Source of the DNA: Foetidibacter luteolus | Lineage (GTDB): Bacteria > Bacteroidota > Bacteroidia > Chitinophagales > Chitinophagaceae | DNA: 64,000 nucleotides | Assembly (NCBI RefSeq): GCF_009650435.1 | Contig: NZ_VVIP01000022.1 | Coordinates: 123,501-187,500 of the forward strand | Direction of reading: 5' to 3' | Shown: piece by piece, positions 27,222-36,139 of the stretch | Numbering within the stretch: position 1 is the first letter of the stretch | Layout: each line of letters begins with the position of its first letter | Translations under genes and position numbers: made by a program | Notes under the pieces: generated by a model | The model's input: only the letters and a program-made list of their open reading frames with translations | Told to the model about the DNA's origin: nothing | The model's database searches: none

Positions 27222-27332
27222 AATAGGCATGCGCCTCGTGAAACTTCCTGACGCAAACTACCTTTTTTTTGACGCATTTATACCTTCCCCCTATTGTAGC
27301 GTGTTGGTACATTTGGATTAAAATTCAAAATC

Positions 27333-27770
27333 ATGGCACTCATCAATCCACACATTAACTTCAACGGAAATGCCGAAGAAGCTTTCAATTTTTATAAATC
27401 AGTATTTGGCGGAGAGTTCGCAAAAATTATACGTTTTAAAGACATAGCAAGCCCTGAATTACCATTAGCGGAAAATGAGGCAAACAAAATAATGCACATT
27501 GCTTTGCCAATCGGTAAGAACGTTTTAATGGCCAATGATGTTCCTGAATTCATGGGAAAAGTAAACGAGCTTGAGAACAGGAGTAAAATTTCAATAAGCG
27601 CAGAAAGCAAAGAGGAAGCTGATAAATTGTTCAATGGGCTGTCGGCAGGCGGCCAGGTTGAAATGCCTATTTCTGACAGTCCCTGGGGTTCATACTTTGG
27701 TATGTTTAGAGACAAATACGGCATTGAATGGATGGTAGACTTTGACCCTAATTATAAGGGACAAATTTAG
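27333..27770 (+). CDS. VOC family protein (PhnB-like)
   Basis: 145 aa. Glyoxalase/bleomycin-resistance/dioxygenase (VOC) superfamily of the PhnB type: INPHINFNGNAEEAFNFYKS, FGGEFAKIIRFKD, LMANDVPEF, then SPWGSYFGMFRDKYGIEWMV at the C-terminal half. These are paired beta-alpha-beta3 modules that often bind a divalent metal. The substrate is unknown. Cytoplasmic; a type 1 boundary element begins 10 bp after the stop. Confidence 0.88.
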   Translation: MALINPHINFNGNAEEAFNFYKSVFGGEFAKIIRFKDIASPELPLAENEANKIMHIALPIGKNVLMANDVPEFMGKVNELENRSKISISAESKEEADKLFNGLSAGGQVEMPISDSPWGSYFGMFRDKYGIEWMVDFDPNYKGQI

Positions 27771-27779
27771 ACAGGGGAA

Positions 27780-27876
27780 ACAACGGACGCCTGGCAAAAA
27801 ATGCTGGCAGACGGAAAAACTATCAGCAACAAATCATCAATCAAATCCGGGCACTTTGCCAATGCTATGGCGTTGT
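27780..27876. repeat. 97-bp imperfect inverted repeat (cassette-boundary type 1)
   Basis: Left end acaacggacgcctggcaaa... (27780-27804) pairs with the right end ...tttgccaatgc(tatgg)cgttgt (27851-27876): acaacg, tggcaaa and tgc blocks match in order with small gaps. The right end cgttgtgc resembles cgttatgc at 17652-17659. Confidence 0.5.
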
Positions 27877-27919
27877 GCATCACCTTATCCAGACACTTTA
27901 TGTTAACAGAATCAAAAGC

Positions 27920-28402
27920 ATGTCCCGCCGGCCGTTACCTACTATGCAATTATTTTTTTCTGAGGCAATGATAAAAAAAGTAAAAGCGGATGTTAAGACG
28001 TTTATGAATGACAAAGAAAAGGATGAATTGTACTATAAATTTATCGATTGGGAAAAGCAGGCTAACGAGATGATGGTGTTGACGATGCATGCCTACGCTG
28101 ATATTTCATTACCAAAAAAGTTTGACACTGCTTTTCAAATCAATAAACCCCATAATTATGTTGAAGCAACCATAACAATAAATCAAGCAATCATTAACGG
28201 CTGGACATCGGTAAATCAAATAGCCCATGGACATAAGCATATAATCATAATTGATTTCCAAAGCTCAGTTCCGAACATTTTTAATCTGCTTCCAGCCTTC
28301 GGAGACAACGGAACTACTAGCAATGAGACTAAGTTGGGTATTTGCAGTAACATTGATTTTGAAGCTATAAAGACAAATTTGAAACGACAAGAATCGCAAT
28401 GA
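27920..28402 (+). CDS. hypothetical protein
   Basis: 160 aa from ATG 27920. The frame opens at a GTG at 27875 that overlaps the boundary repeat; ATGs at 27944 and 27968 are also possible, so the start is uncertain. Soluble; N-terminal helices (KKVKADVKTFMNDKEKDELY) then a beta-rich part with IAHGHKHIIIIDF. I do not recognise the family. Solitary and co-oriented with its neighbours. Confidence 0.55.
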   Translation: MSRRPLPTMQLFFSEAMIKKVKADVKTFMNDKEKDELYYKFIDWEKQANEMMVLTMHAYADISLPKKFDTAFQINKPHNYVEATITINQAIINGWTSVNQIAHGHKHIIIIDFQSSVPNIFNLLPAFGDNGTTSNETKLGICSNIDFEAIKTNLKRQESQ

Positions 28403-28521
28403 TAAAAGCGAAGGTACAACGTGTTTTTGCTAATCTTGATGATGAATCGCGGAATACCAGTAGAAAGCTGTGGCTGTTAATTGCGATTTGCTGAAATATC
28501 CCATATTACCTATTTTGACAA

Positions 28522-29007
28522 ATGAAATTCAAAGACTTTGAACTCAAAAGCGACAATCATTTTGTGGCAATGCAATACTATGGACTTATACTTAACAGGA
28601 CCTTTTTGGTACTTCTGACAACAGACCTGATTATTGGAATTAAGGTCAACGGACTTGTTAGTGTTGAAAGTGGCGGCAGTCTATTAGCCAAAGAAGCTAC
28701 AAAAACGATGGCAATAAAAGGTGACTTACAAAATCCTTACTCCTACATTAAGTCAAAATATATCGACAAAGTTCAGGACATAGAGTTATTGAACGGCAAT
28801 ATATTGATGCTGGATAAATCAAATTTTGTCATTCGGCGAGCAGACATAAAAAATGCTTATTATGACCCCAGGAAAAAATGGGGAATGGGGTATTATCCGC
28901 ATGACGGCAAAGTATATATCTTAACAAATGATGGCAAGAAAAAAGAATTTATAATCTTAGGGAACCAATCTGGACAGCACATTGCGAACCTGGTCCTGGC
29001 AAAATGA
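28522..29007 (+). CDS. hypothetical protein
   Basis: 161 aa, soluble, mostly beta-strands with a C-terminal helix (GNQSGQHIANLVLAK). Strands such as YYGLILNRTFLVLLTTDLII, FVIRRADIKNAYYDPRKKWG and GKVYILTNDGKKKEFIILGN suggest a bacterial PH-like barrel, but this is only a resemblance. No signal peptide. It is the last plus-strand gene of the accessory region. Confidence 0.6.
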   Translation: MKFKDFELKSDNHFVAMQYYGLILNRTFLVLLTTDLIIGIKVNGLVSVESGGSLLAKEATKTMAIKGDLQNPYSYIKSKYIDKVQDIELLNGNILMLDKSNFVIRRADIKNAYYDPRKKWGMGYYPHDGKVYILTNDGKKKEFIILGNQSGQHIANLVLAK

Positions 29008-29401
29008 ACTGCAGCTTACACAAGTCTGGAAAAAACTGCTGGCTTAATGCAGTAGCAACTACCGGTTATCTATTGAGCGGCAGTCCTCCGTTTGCCCTGA
29101 TTGAACTTGTGATTTCAGCAGTCTTATATAAGGCATAACGTTGCTCACCCGAAATCATCTTCCTCAATAGTCTCCCGTACGAGACTTTGCGGCAGGGATG
29201 GATAGGATGACCAATCCATACCCACTCACCTACCCGGGCTAAAAAGCCGCCCAAAGAACAAAGCGCAGACGAGTGCGACGCAAGTAAAGCCCCATTATTG
29301 TTCCTGCTGCCGGGCCCATAAATATCTTCTCTATCAATTACAAATAGCAATAATTTGCCCCCCTGCAAAGTATACAACCAGTAGAAGCGCTATCTTGTTA
29401 A
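29008..29401. repeat. gene-free stretch with a long family B element
   Basis: About 29155-29335 is nearly the same sequence as 20925-21113 (gtctcccgtacgagactttg, cggcagggatg, taaaaagccgcccaaagaac, gagtgcgacgcaagtaaagc, gccgggcccataaat). These two are the longest family B copies in the window and bracket the right part of the accessory region. Confidence 0.55.
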
Positions 29402-30385
29402 CTACCACTTTTCCAGGCCTAATAATTTTTTGCCCAGGCTGTTTAATTCTGCCCTGCCATATTTTGTTTGCTCCCATTTACGTGGGTCGCCGGGAAAAGC
29501 GTAGCCTTCGGGTGCAATACTGTTTTTCCAGGAATTAATCCTCCATTGGCGCAATGCTTCATTGTTTTCTTCCGCCGGCATCATGGAAATATACTGGGCA
29601 ATACGAACCTTATCAACACTCCTGTTAGGGCGTATGCCATGCGGTTGCAGGCTGTTAAAAATCAGTAAGTCGCCAGCTTCCATTTTTACTTTTACTAACT
29701 TAAAACCTGTTGTGTCAGGTTTAAAATGGTCACGGTCATCGGGCTGTGTCAGTTTCCATGTATCATAGGTGCGGAACAATTCAGGGATGCATTGAAAGCC
29801 ACCCATGTTCTCATCGGTTTGGTCAGCCAATGCAAGTACGCCCTGTACGTTCACAGGCTTCGTTTCAGGATCGTAATCCCAATGAATAAACCCCTTGTAT
29901 TCAAAACCCGGCCTTATCGGAAAATTAAGGTTTGCCCTGTCTATCGTTACCCACAATTTGTCTGTTCCCCATATATCTCTAAAGGCATCATATACTTTTT
30001 GGGTCATCCTGTTATTCCACAAATATTGATTGTTGTAAACTTCCACCATCCCGGTATTGGTTAGTTCCTTCATCTTCATTTCTGCCCGTGGCGGCGCATA
30101 CCAGGTTTCGGGGTTAGCAGGATCTTTTTCTTCAAACTCCCATAAAAAATTGGCAGTAGCCAACGCCTGCTCTCTCGGTACGGCATTTTTTATTACAATA
30201 TAACCGTTGGTAATCCAAAAATCCCAATCAGCTTCGCTCAGCACACGCAACGGCTCATCGTTACTGCGGTCGTTTAATTTAACAGCGCTGCTTTTTGCCG
30301 TTGAGGGGTTGCCCGGAATATCTTTATGCGCATTTTCAGGCTGCATGGCAGGCGCCATTGTTGGTACCATAGTTTCTTGTTTCAT
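29402..30385 (-). CDS. phytanoyl-CoA dioxygenase (PhyH) family protein
   Basis: 327 aa. Fe(II)/2-oxoglutarate oxygenase double-stranded beta-helix with the metal triad in FIHWDYDPE (HxD) and the distal histidine in NSLQPHGIRPNRS, where the following arginine binds 2-oxoglutarate. N-terminal 50 residues are low-complexity and polar. The family hydroxylates small molecules; the substrate is unknown. Divergent from an AraC regulator 333 bp away, which may control it. Confidence 0.88.
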   Translation of the reverse strand: MKQETMVPTMAPAMQPENAHKDIPGNPSTAKSSAVKLNDRSNDEPLRVLSEADWDFWITNGYIVIKNAVPREQALATANFLWEFEEKDPANPETWYAPPRAEMKMKELTNTGMVEVYNNQYLWNNRMTQKVYDAFRDIWGTDKLWVTIDRANLNFPIRPGFEYKGFIHWDYDPETKPVNVQGVLALADQTDENMGGFQCIPELFRTYDTWKLTQPDDRDHFKPDTTGFKLVKVKMEAGDLLIFNSLQPHGIRPNRSVDKVRIAQYISMMPAEENNEALRQWRINSWKNSIAPEGYAFPGDPRKWEQTKYGRAELNSLGKKLLGLEKW

Positions 30386-30718
30386 ATAGCAATATTTAAT
30401 GTTTAAAAAATAAGCCTGTTAATAACAAACATTGTCCCTGGCTTTTACTGCACCATCCATTTTCGCTTCTGTGTTTGCAAGCCTTTTCTATGTTGTTTCT
30501 TTTTGATTCTAAATTGTTTTTAACCGCCGGTAAAGCCCCTGTATTTTCTTCGGGCGCCCGGTTTAAAATGAAGTGTTGCTGTGGCATGGCAATCTGGTTT
30601 TTGATAACACGAAAATAGTCTTGCAGCGGCGGGTTAATCAACATCTGCAATGGCAGGTATTTGTACTGTATTGATATATTTTGGTATTTTTAGAAACAAT
30701 AGTGCAAAGCAAGGGCAA
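30386..30718. other. divergent intergenic region between PhyH and AraC genes
   Basis: A 333-bp gap that must hold both promoters. I see no clean TAnnTTTG box, repeat-family copy or strong palindrome. The plus frame opening at 30650 extends the AraC gene and is not used. Confidence 0.4.
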
Positions 30719-31576
30719 ATGAAAGCCAAATTAGAAACCATAACAAGCGACACTAACAGCTCCTTTAGAATACTGTTGACACCCAACCTGAATGAATTAT
30801 TTTATTGGCACTTTCATCCTGAATACGAAATTGTTTACGTTGAAACAGAAAGCGGTTTCCGCCACATTGGAGACCATATCTCAAAATATGAAGGCAGCGA
30901 TATTGCTTTAATCGGGCCTAACATACCGCACCTGAATTTTGATTATGGCGTAAAGACAACTGTAGATACTGTTGTGGTGCAAATGAAAGATAACTTTTTA
31001 GGCCAACACTTTTTTTCATTACCGGAAATAGCTGCTATAAAAAACCTTTTTGAAAAAGCAAGAAGCGGTGTGGCATTTTACGGCGAAACAAAAAAGTTAG
31101 CGGGTGAAAAACTAAAACAGTTAACAGCTTTATCGCACTTTGACCAACTCATTACGCTATTGCAGGTTTTTAATTTGCTGGCTAACAGTAATGAAATTGA
31201 AATGCTGAAGGCAAGGCCCATTGCCGGTACATCCCTGTTAAAGGAACAGCAACGCTTACAACAAGTATATCATTTTATTGAAGCGAATTACCAAAATGAA
31301 ATTGATGTAAACGCTGTTGCAAAACTGTGTAACCTTACAACGGCGGCATTTTGCAGGTACTTCAAAAAATCAACGCATTACACGTTTACAGACTTTTTAA
31401 ACCAGTTCAGGATCAATCAAGCCAAAAAAATATTGTTACAAGACAAAACTGTTACCCAGGCTTGCTACGAAACCGGCTTTTCAAATATTTCTTACTTTAA
31501 TAAAACCTTTAAGAAGGTTACAGGAGAAAATCCATCTACGTTTAAAAGGCAACATTTTATTGGCAGCAACTTTTAA
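30719..31576 (+). CDS. AraC-family transcriptional regulator with cupin sensor
   Basis: 285 aa from ATG 30719 (a longer in-frame start at 30650 adds 23 untypical residues). The N-terminal half is an AraC-type cupin (FYWHFHPEYEIVYVET, then FRHIGDHISKYEGSDIALIG). The C-terminal half (about 185-285) has the double HTH: VNAVAKLCNLTTAAFCRYFK, FTDFLNQFRINQAKKILLQD and ACYETGFSNISYFNKTFKKV. Likely senses a sugar or related small molecule and may act on the divergent PhyH gene. Confidence 0.92.
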   Translation: MKAKLETITSDTNSSFRILLTPNLNELFYWHFHPEYEIVYVETESGFRHIGDHISKYEGSDIALIGPNIPHLNFDYGVKTTVDTVVVQMKDNFLGQHFFSLPEIAAIKNLFEKARSGVAFYGETKKLAGEKLKQLTALSHFDQLITLLQVFNLLANSNEIEMLKARPIAGTSLLKEQQRLQQVYHFIEANYQNEIDVNAVAKLCNLTTAAFCRYFKKSTHYTFTDFLNQFRINQAKKILLQDKTVTQACYETGFSNISYFNKTFKKVTGENPSTFKRQHFIGSNF

Positions 31577-31896
31577 CCGGATGCGGTAAGGCGAACGGGA
31601 AATAAAAAACTTCCCTGTTTGCCTGAGAATCTTTTAAGCCCGGTTCATTTGGATACCAGCAGCGGTATTTCATGGCGACTTCGTTGCGTCGCAATCACTT
31701 CGTCTTTCAGTTATAATGGCGGCTGCAGGTTTATACAAAATCATCAAAACTAAATTTAAACCGCTTCCTACAATGTCACGCAGGAATACACCCCCTGGGT
31801 GAGGGGCGGTTTTGTGCCCCAAATTAAATGGTAGCTGCCGCCTAAGCTTTACCCAACCATTGCAACAAGCAGTAAACACATTTATCTTTACCGGTA
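31577..31896. repeat. gene-free stretch with family B fragment
   Basis: About 31675-31710 (ggcgacttcgttgcgtcgca) is a short family B fragment in reverse. The segment ccccctgggtgaggggcgg (about 31790-31808) resembles a worn family C/D palindrome. Otherwise nothing is seen. Confidence 0.4.
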
Positions 31897-32754
31897 ATGA
31901 AACTGCTGCTTAAAGACGACAATACCGGTGGCAACCTGCTACTGATTAAAGATGAACAGGATTTTGACCGCCTGTTCTACGGGCGTGACCGTAACAATAA
32001 ATACTTTACCATTGCCTGGAACCCGGGCCCGCAACAAACAGTAACGATAGACGGGGCTGCACATGAATTCAGACAGGATACATTGCTTACGCTGTTGTTC
32101 AACCAGTCTTTTTCGTTCGAAAAACCGGAAGACATTATTGCATGGCAGTTTAACCGGGAATTTTACTGCATTTTGGATCACGACAGGGAAGTAAGCTGTG
32201 TAGGTTTTCTCTTTGGATCAACCGAACATTTATTCATTAACCTTGACAATGATGCAAGCAGGAAACTTCAATTGCTGCTGGACATGTTTGTTGCGGAGTT
32301 TAAAACCCCGGACCATATCCAGAATGAGATGTTGCTCGTTCTGCTTAAGCGCCTGATTATTGACATTACCAAAGCAGCCAGGGCGGAATATATTCCTGCA
32401 AAGAAAATGCGTGACGATAAGTTTGACCTTATGCGCAAATTTAACCTGCTGGTAGAAGGTAATTTCCGTTCAGAACATTCTGTAGGCTTTTACGCGGCGC
32501 AACTAAGCAAATCTCCCAAAACGCTGTCTAACCTTTTTGCATTGTATAACCACAAAACGCCCCAGCAGGTAATACAGGAGAGGATTATTATTGAAGCCAA
32601 ACGATTGCTTTTCTACACAGACAAATCAGTAAAACAGGTTACTTACGAACTGGGGTTTGAAGATCCTGCCTATTTTTCCAATTTCTTTAAAAGGCATACT
32701 TCTGTTTCGCCACAGGAGTTTAAATTGAATGGTCCTGTTGCCGCAGGGAAATAA
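31897..32754 (+). CDS. AraC-family transcriptional regulator
   Basis: 285 aa. N-terminal half resembles the cupin-like arm of Bacteroidota AraC proteins (FDRLFYGRDRNNKYFTIAWN, FLFGSTEHLFINLD). The C-terminal HTH pair is clear: FYAAQLSKSPKTLSNLFALY, RIIIEAKRLLFYTDKSVKQV and YELGFEDPAYFSNFFKRHTS. Located 94 bp upstream of the alpha/beta hydrolase on the same strand, so it may regulate or be co-transcribed with it. Confidence 0.92.
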   Translation: MKLLLKDDNTGGNLLLIKDEQDFDRLFYGRDRNNKYFTIAWNPGPQQTVTIDGAAHEFRQDTLLTLLFNQSFSFEKPEDIIAWQFNREFYCILDHDREVSCVGFLFGSTEHLFINLDNDASRKLQLLLDMFVAEFKTPDHIQNEMLLVLLKRLIIDITKAARAEYIPAKKMRDDKFDLMRKFNLLVEGNFRSEHSVGFYAAQLSKSPKTLSNLFALYNHKTPQQVIQERIIIEAKRLLFYTDKSVKQVTYELGFEDPAYFSNFFKRHTSVSPQEFKLNGPVAAGK

Positions 32755-32848
32755 TTACAAGTTTTCGGGAAGCATACACAAATACCACCACCTGTTACTG
32801 AAGCAATTTTGCAGTGTTGATCGGTTAAAAAAAGTCAACACAACTACA

Positions 32849-33637
32849 ATGGAAAATACATCAGTAAAAAACAGGTTAAAAAAAGTTGCGGTAGCCGCAG
32901 CTATTAGTTTATCAGTTGGCGCAGGTGCGCTTAATACAGCCGAAGCCCAACCGGTTAAGAATGTGGTATTGGTGCATGGCGCTTTTGCAGACGGCTCAGG
33001 TTTTAAAGCGCTCTTTTCAGAACTTACCAAAAAAGGGTTCAATGTAACCGTGGTTCAAAACCCGCTTACTTCCCTGGAAGATGATGTGGCTGCTACAAAA
33101 GTTGCGCTTGACAAACAGGATGGCCCTGCCATACTCGCCGGGCATTCATGGGGTGGCGCTGTTATTACAGAGGCAGGCAATCACCCCAAGGTAGCGGCTC
33201 TTGTGTACATCGCCGCTTTACAGCCTGATAAAGGAGAATCGGTTCTTCAATTATTACAAACAGCACCTCCAGCTCCTGAAAACGGCGTATTACCTCCGGA
33301 TGAAAAAGGCATAGTGTATTACGCTAAAGATAAATTTCATGCAGGCTTTTGTGCAGACATCAGCAAGGAAGAAGCTGATTTCATGTACGCTTCTCAAGGC
33401 GCATTTTATGCCAAAGGATTTGTTACCCCAATTACAAACCCGGCGTGGAAGAACAAACCAGCTTATGGTATTGTAGCTACGGAAGATAAAAGCATTGTTC
33501 CCGAAATACAACGCAGCATGTACAAACGTTCCGGCGCAAAAATTACCGAAGTAAAAGGTAGCCACGTAATCTTTATGTCGCAGCCTGAAAAAGTAGCAGC
33601 CGTAATTATTGAAGCTGCAAACAGTGCAAAATTGTAA
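32849..33637 (+). CDS. secreted alpha/beta hydrolase
   Basis: 262 aa from ATG 32849; the 40 upstream in-frame residues overlap the AraC gene end. Signal peptide (VAVAAAISLSVGAGALNTAE, cleavage near AEAQ). Alpha/beta hydrolase fold with NVVLVHGAFADGSGF (oxyanion region), nucleophile elbow GHSWGG, and the catalytic histidine in GSHVIFMSQPEKV. Similar small hydrolases act on esters. The preceding AraC gene is the probable regulator. Confidence 0.9.
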   Translation: MENTSVKNRLKKVAVAAAISLSVGAGALNTAEAQPVKNVVLVHGAFADGSGFKALFSELTKKGFNVTVVQNPLTSLEDDVAATKVALDKQDGPAILAGHSWGGAVITEAGNHPKVAALVYIAALQPDKGESVLQLLQTAPPAPENGVLPPDEKGIVYYAKDKFHAGFCADISKEEADFMYASQGAFYAKGFVTPITNPAWKNKPAYGIVATEDKSIVPEIQRSMYKRSGAKITEVKGSHVIFMSQPEKVAAVIIEAANSAKL

Positions 33638-33665
33638 GAACTTTCCAGAGTGAATAAAACAAAAA

Positions 33666-33700
33666 CTGCCCCGAAAGCAATGCTTTTGGGGCAGGCTTGT
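33666..33700 (+). terminator. hairpin terminator after the alpha/beta hydrolase
   Basis: ctgccccgaaagc (33666-33678) pairs with gcttttggggcag (33682-33694), one G-T pair, followed by gcttgttttt. A good intrinsic terminator for the plus strand, 29 bp past the stop. Confidence 0.85.
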
Positions 33701-33732
33701 TTTTACCTGCCAATTAGATGATTTGGATATGG

Positions 33733-34152
33733 CTAATAAATCTTCAGTTCCCCTTTGCGCTCCAGCAATTCCAGTAACGCATACTTTTCAGCGTCTATTT
33801 CATGGGCGGTCCTAACTCCGAATTTCCTGAAAAGCGGAAGCGGCGGGCACCAACCCTGGATGGCGTGCTGGGCAAGAAAACTGGTAACAATAGCGGGTAA
33901 GGCAAACCATTTTTTATTTTTTTTAGCAGCAAGCAAGGTGCCTGTTAAGGCAAGCACCGATGCATTTAACATCAACACTCTCTCTATATCCCATTCTTTA
34001 TCAAGTTTTTTCAACCGCTTGCGTATTTCACCGGCGGTTTTACCCCTGTAATTATCTATTGCCTGGTAAATGGCTTTGTCAATACGCAGGTTACTCTCAT
34101 CAGATGTGTTTTTCCTGATGCGGTCTTCTTCTGTTATTAACGCTGAAACCAT
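33733..34152 (-). CDS. DUF2892-type membrane protein
   Basis: 139 aa from ATG 34152; a longer in-frame start at 34218 would overlap the upstream gene. N-terminal soluble part (IYQAIDNYRGKTAGEIRKRL) then two membrane helices around VLMLNASVLALTGTLLAA and WFALPAIVTSFLAQHAIQGW, with the family-typical end CPPLPLFRKFGVRTAHEIDA. DUF2892 domains accompany rhodanese and sulfur or stress proteins, but the role is unknown. Last gene of a three-gene minus-strand unit. Confidence 0.75.
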   Translation of the reverse strand: MVSALITEEDRIRKNTSDESNLRIDKAIYQAIDNYRGKTAGEIRKRLKKLDKEWDIERVLMLNASVLALTGTLLAAKKNKKWFALPAIVTSFLAQHAIQGWCPPLPLFRKFGVRTAHEIDAEKYALLELLERKGELKIY

Positions 34153-34178
34153 GATAAAATAATTAAGTGATGAAGTTT

Positions 34179-34799
34179 CTAAGCCCCGGCAAGCAGGCCC
34201 TTTGCCAGTCCCTGCCATTGAATTTTTGAGAACGCTGAAATAGCTGTTAACCCCACAATTTTGTCCCGAATTTTCCCGGCTATGCTTTCCGCATCATCGT
34301 TGGGCTTAATGTTTTTGTCAGTAATAATTGCCGACACCCTGTTGTGCATCCTGCTAATAATAAAGTTACTTGTAGCTGAGTCGCCATAAAAGTGGGCGAT
34401 GTGATCATTATGATCATTGGGGTTGGCTGCCGGCCGCACCCTTAAAGAAATCTGCTCCTCATCATCGTTATTAACTTCTTTCAGTTCTTCAATAAAAACC
34501 CAGTCGTAACCCTGGCCTTCGTCACTTCCCGGGCCGGGTATGTCAATCCGCAGGTAATTACCTTTCTTGGCCGGCCCCTCAATAGCATCTCCTGTATCAT
34601 TTGTAAGTTGGAAAGAAGCGCTAAGACCCTGCGCAATATTGTTCCAGCTTCCGGGATTTAACAGCCGCTCCCGTGCAAACTGGAATACCTGCACGGCTTC
34701 TTCCGGGCTGGAAAGTTCAACCGTTTCTTCTGCTCTCAATTCTGTTCCGGTGTATTGAGCGGGAACGGTGCCTGTTAAATCTTGTGTTATATGCTGCAT
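34179..34799 (-). CDS. hypothetical protein
   Basis: 206 aa, acidic, soluble. Central beta-rich part with PGPGSDEGQGYDWVFIEELK and SLRVRPAANPNDHNDHIAHF, then NFIISRMHNRVSAIITDKNI. I know similar proteins only as uncharacterised Bacteroidota products. It is 26 bp upstream of the DUF2892 gene and 20 bp downstream of a 65-residue gene, so the three form an operon; the hydrophilic small partner hints at a stress role. Confidence 0.65.
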   Translation of the reverse strand: MQHITQDLTGTVPAQYTGTELRAEETVELSSPEEAVQVFQFARERLLNPGSWNNIAQGLSASFQLTNDTGDAIEGPAKKGNYLRIDIPGPGSDEGQGYDWVFIEELKEVNNDDEEQISLRVRPAANPNDHNDHIAHFYGDSATSNFIISRMHNRVSAIITDKNIKPNDDAESIAGKIRDKIVGLTAISAFSKIQWQGLAKGLLAGA

Positions 34800-34819
34800 A
34801 CTTTTAATTATTGCCGTGC

Positions 34820-35017
34820 TTACTTTTGTTGTTGCTCTAAAGGCTTGCCTTCCGCAGTGGAAGGATCTTCGTCTACCTGTTTGCCTTTCAGGTCTGTAGT
34901 GGTAAGCTTACTTTGCTCATGCTGTTCCTGTTGAGGCATTTTGTGGATTCCTTGTTTGTTTTGCTGACCGCCAACTATGTTGGGTTTTTCTTTGGTTTGC
35001 TGTTGTTTGTTTTTCAT
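34820..35017 (-). CDS. small hydrophilic protein
   Basis: 65 aa, almost wholly polar and Gln/Lys-rich (QQQTKEKPNIVGGQQNKQGI), with no hydrophobic core, so probably disordered. It heads the three-gene unit with the two genes below it. Small Gln/Lys-rich proteins of this kind are common in Bacteroidota beside stress genes; the function is unknown. Confidence 0.5.
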   Translation of the reverse strand: MKNKQQQTKEKPNIVGGQQNKQGIHKMPQQEQHEQSKLTTTDLKGKQVDEDPSTAEGKPLEQQQK

Positions 35018-35455
35018 CTGGCAAATTTTTGTTTATGAATAAAAGGTTGTTTAAAAAACAACCCTTATTTACCGGTTTTAAAGAACTGTGCCGCCCGGGG
35101 GCAACACAGTTCTTTGGAAAAAAAACGCCGCTTCCTTTAACATAGTTTGGATGAAATTTTGTCGCAGGATTTGGCGTAAAATCCAACACCCAAACCGTTG
35201 AAAACTCCGTGCCATTATTTGTCTTGCTTTTTAAACGCTACATTGTACGCGATGATATATTTCCTATAGATTATTCGGTATATTTTTCCCTGAATTGGGT
35301 ATTTAAGCAACAAAAAACAGCGTGGCTAAACTGCTTAACCCCGCAAAATTTATTCCGCGTATGTGTCTTACACCGGGCCCAGGTACAGCTTATATCCCAA
35401 CAAAATATGTGTACCTTGTAAAATTGTTTGCCAACAGCTTTTAAAACAAGTGCTT
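35018..35455. other. gene-free divergent region with two hairpins
   Basis: aaaggttgttt/aaacaaccctt (about 35042-35065) and aaagaactgtg (35080-35090) / cacagttcttt (35105-35115) form two adjacent hairpins 30-100 bp upstream of the minus-strand operon, possibly a leader or regulatory structure. The rest is AT-rich with no gene; frames opening at 35209 and 35363 precede the real start at 35456. Confidence 0.45.
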
Positions 35456-36139
35456 ATGAATTTCCCTTATCTTAAAATATGCCTGCCGATGGTTGTATTG
35501 TGCCTGGCTGCCGCCAATGCCAATGCGCAAAGAACCCGGGTTTCAGAGCCGGATTTTGCTAAACTTAGCAATGACAAAAAGGTGAAACCTGTTAACAGGG
35601 AAATGTCTCTTTCAACTGAAGCGGATTACAAAAATGGTATTCACCTGAATGAACAACCGGGTGTTGGTGTAACATGGCTGCCCAAACCTACGTTTAGCAA
35701 CGGCACCATAGAGTTTGATGTAAAGGGAAAAGATGTGCCGCAACAGAGCTTTGTGGGTATAGCTTTCCATGGCAAAAACGACAGCACTTACGATGCGGTT
35801 TATTTCCGTCCCTTTAATTTTAAATCTTCAGATACAGCCAGGAAAAACCACTCTGTTCAATACATTGCCATGCCGCTGTACGACTGGCCAACCTTACGCT
35901 CCAGGCACCCCGGTGTTTATGAAGACTCTCTTTATGATGCGCCAGACCCTAACGGCTGGTTTCATGTAAGCATTTTAATACAGTCGCCCACCATCAGCGT
36001 TTTTGTAAACAGGAACAAAAAAGCTTCTCTTGTTGTGAAAAAACTAAATGAGCGTAACGACGGCAAGATTGGCTTTTGGGTTGGCAATGGTTCTGGTGGC
36101 GATTTTGCCAATTTAAAACTGACAGAGATGATGGAGTAA
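35456..36139 (+). CDS. secreted DUF1080/concanavalin-like protein
   Basis: 227 aa from ATG 35456 with a signal peptide (ICLPMVVLCLAAANANAQ). The mature part is a LamG/DUF1080-like beta-sandwich: GIHLNEQPGVGVTWLPKPTF, GTIEFDVKGKDVPQQSFVGI, YDAVYFRPFNF, and DGKIGFWVGNGSGGDFANLK at the end. Related domains bind or cleave glycosides, but no catalytic residues can be named. Stands alone. Confidence 0.75.
   Translation: MNFPYLKICLPMVVLCLAAANANAQRTRVSEPDFAKLSNDKKVKPVNREMSLSTEADYKNGIHLNEQPGVGVTWLPKPTFSNGTIEFDVKGKDVPQQSFVGIAFHGKNDSTYDAVYFRPFNFKSSDTARKNHSVQYIAMPLYDWPTLRSRHPGVYEDSLYDAPDPNGWFHVSILIQSPTISVFVNRNKKASLVVKKLNERNDGKIGFWVGNGSGGDFANLKLTEMME

Noticed and set aside
16040..29000. Classical class of integron with attC sites
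   Set aside because: No intI and the right edges do not fit GTTRRRY exactly; kept only as a cassette-like array.
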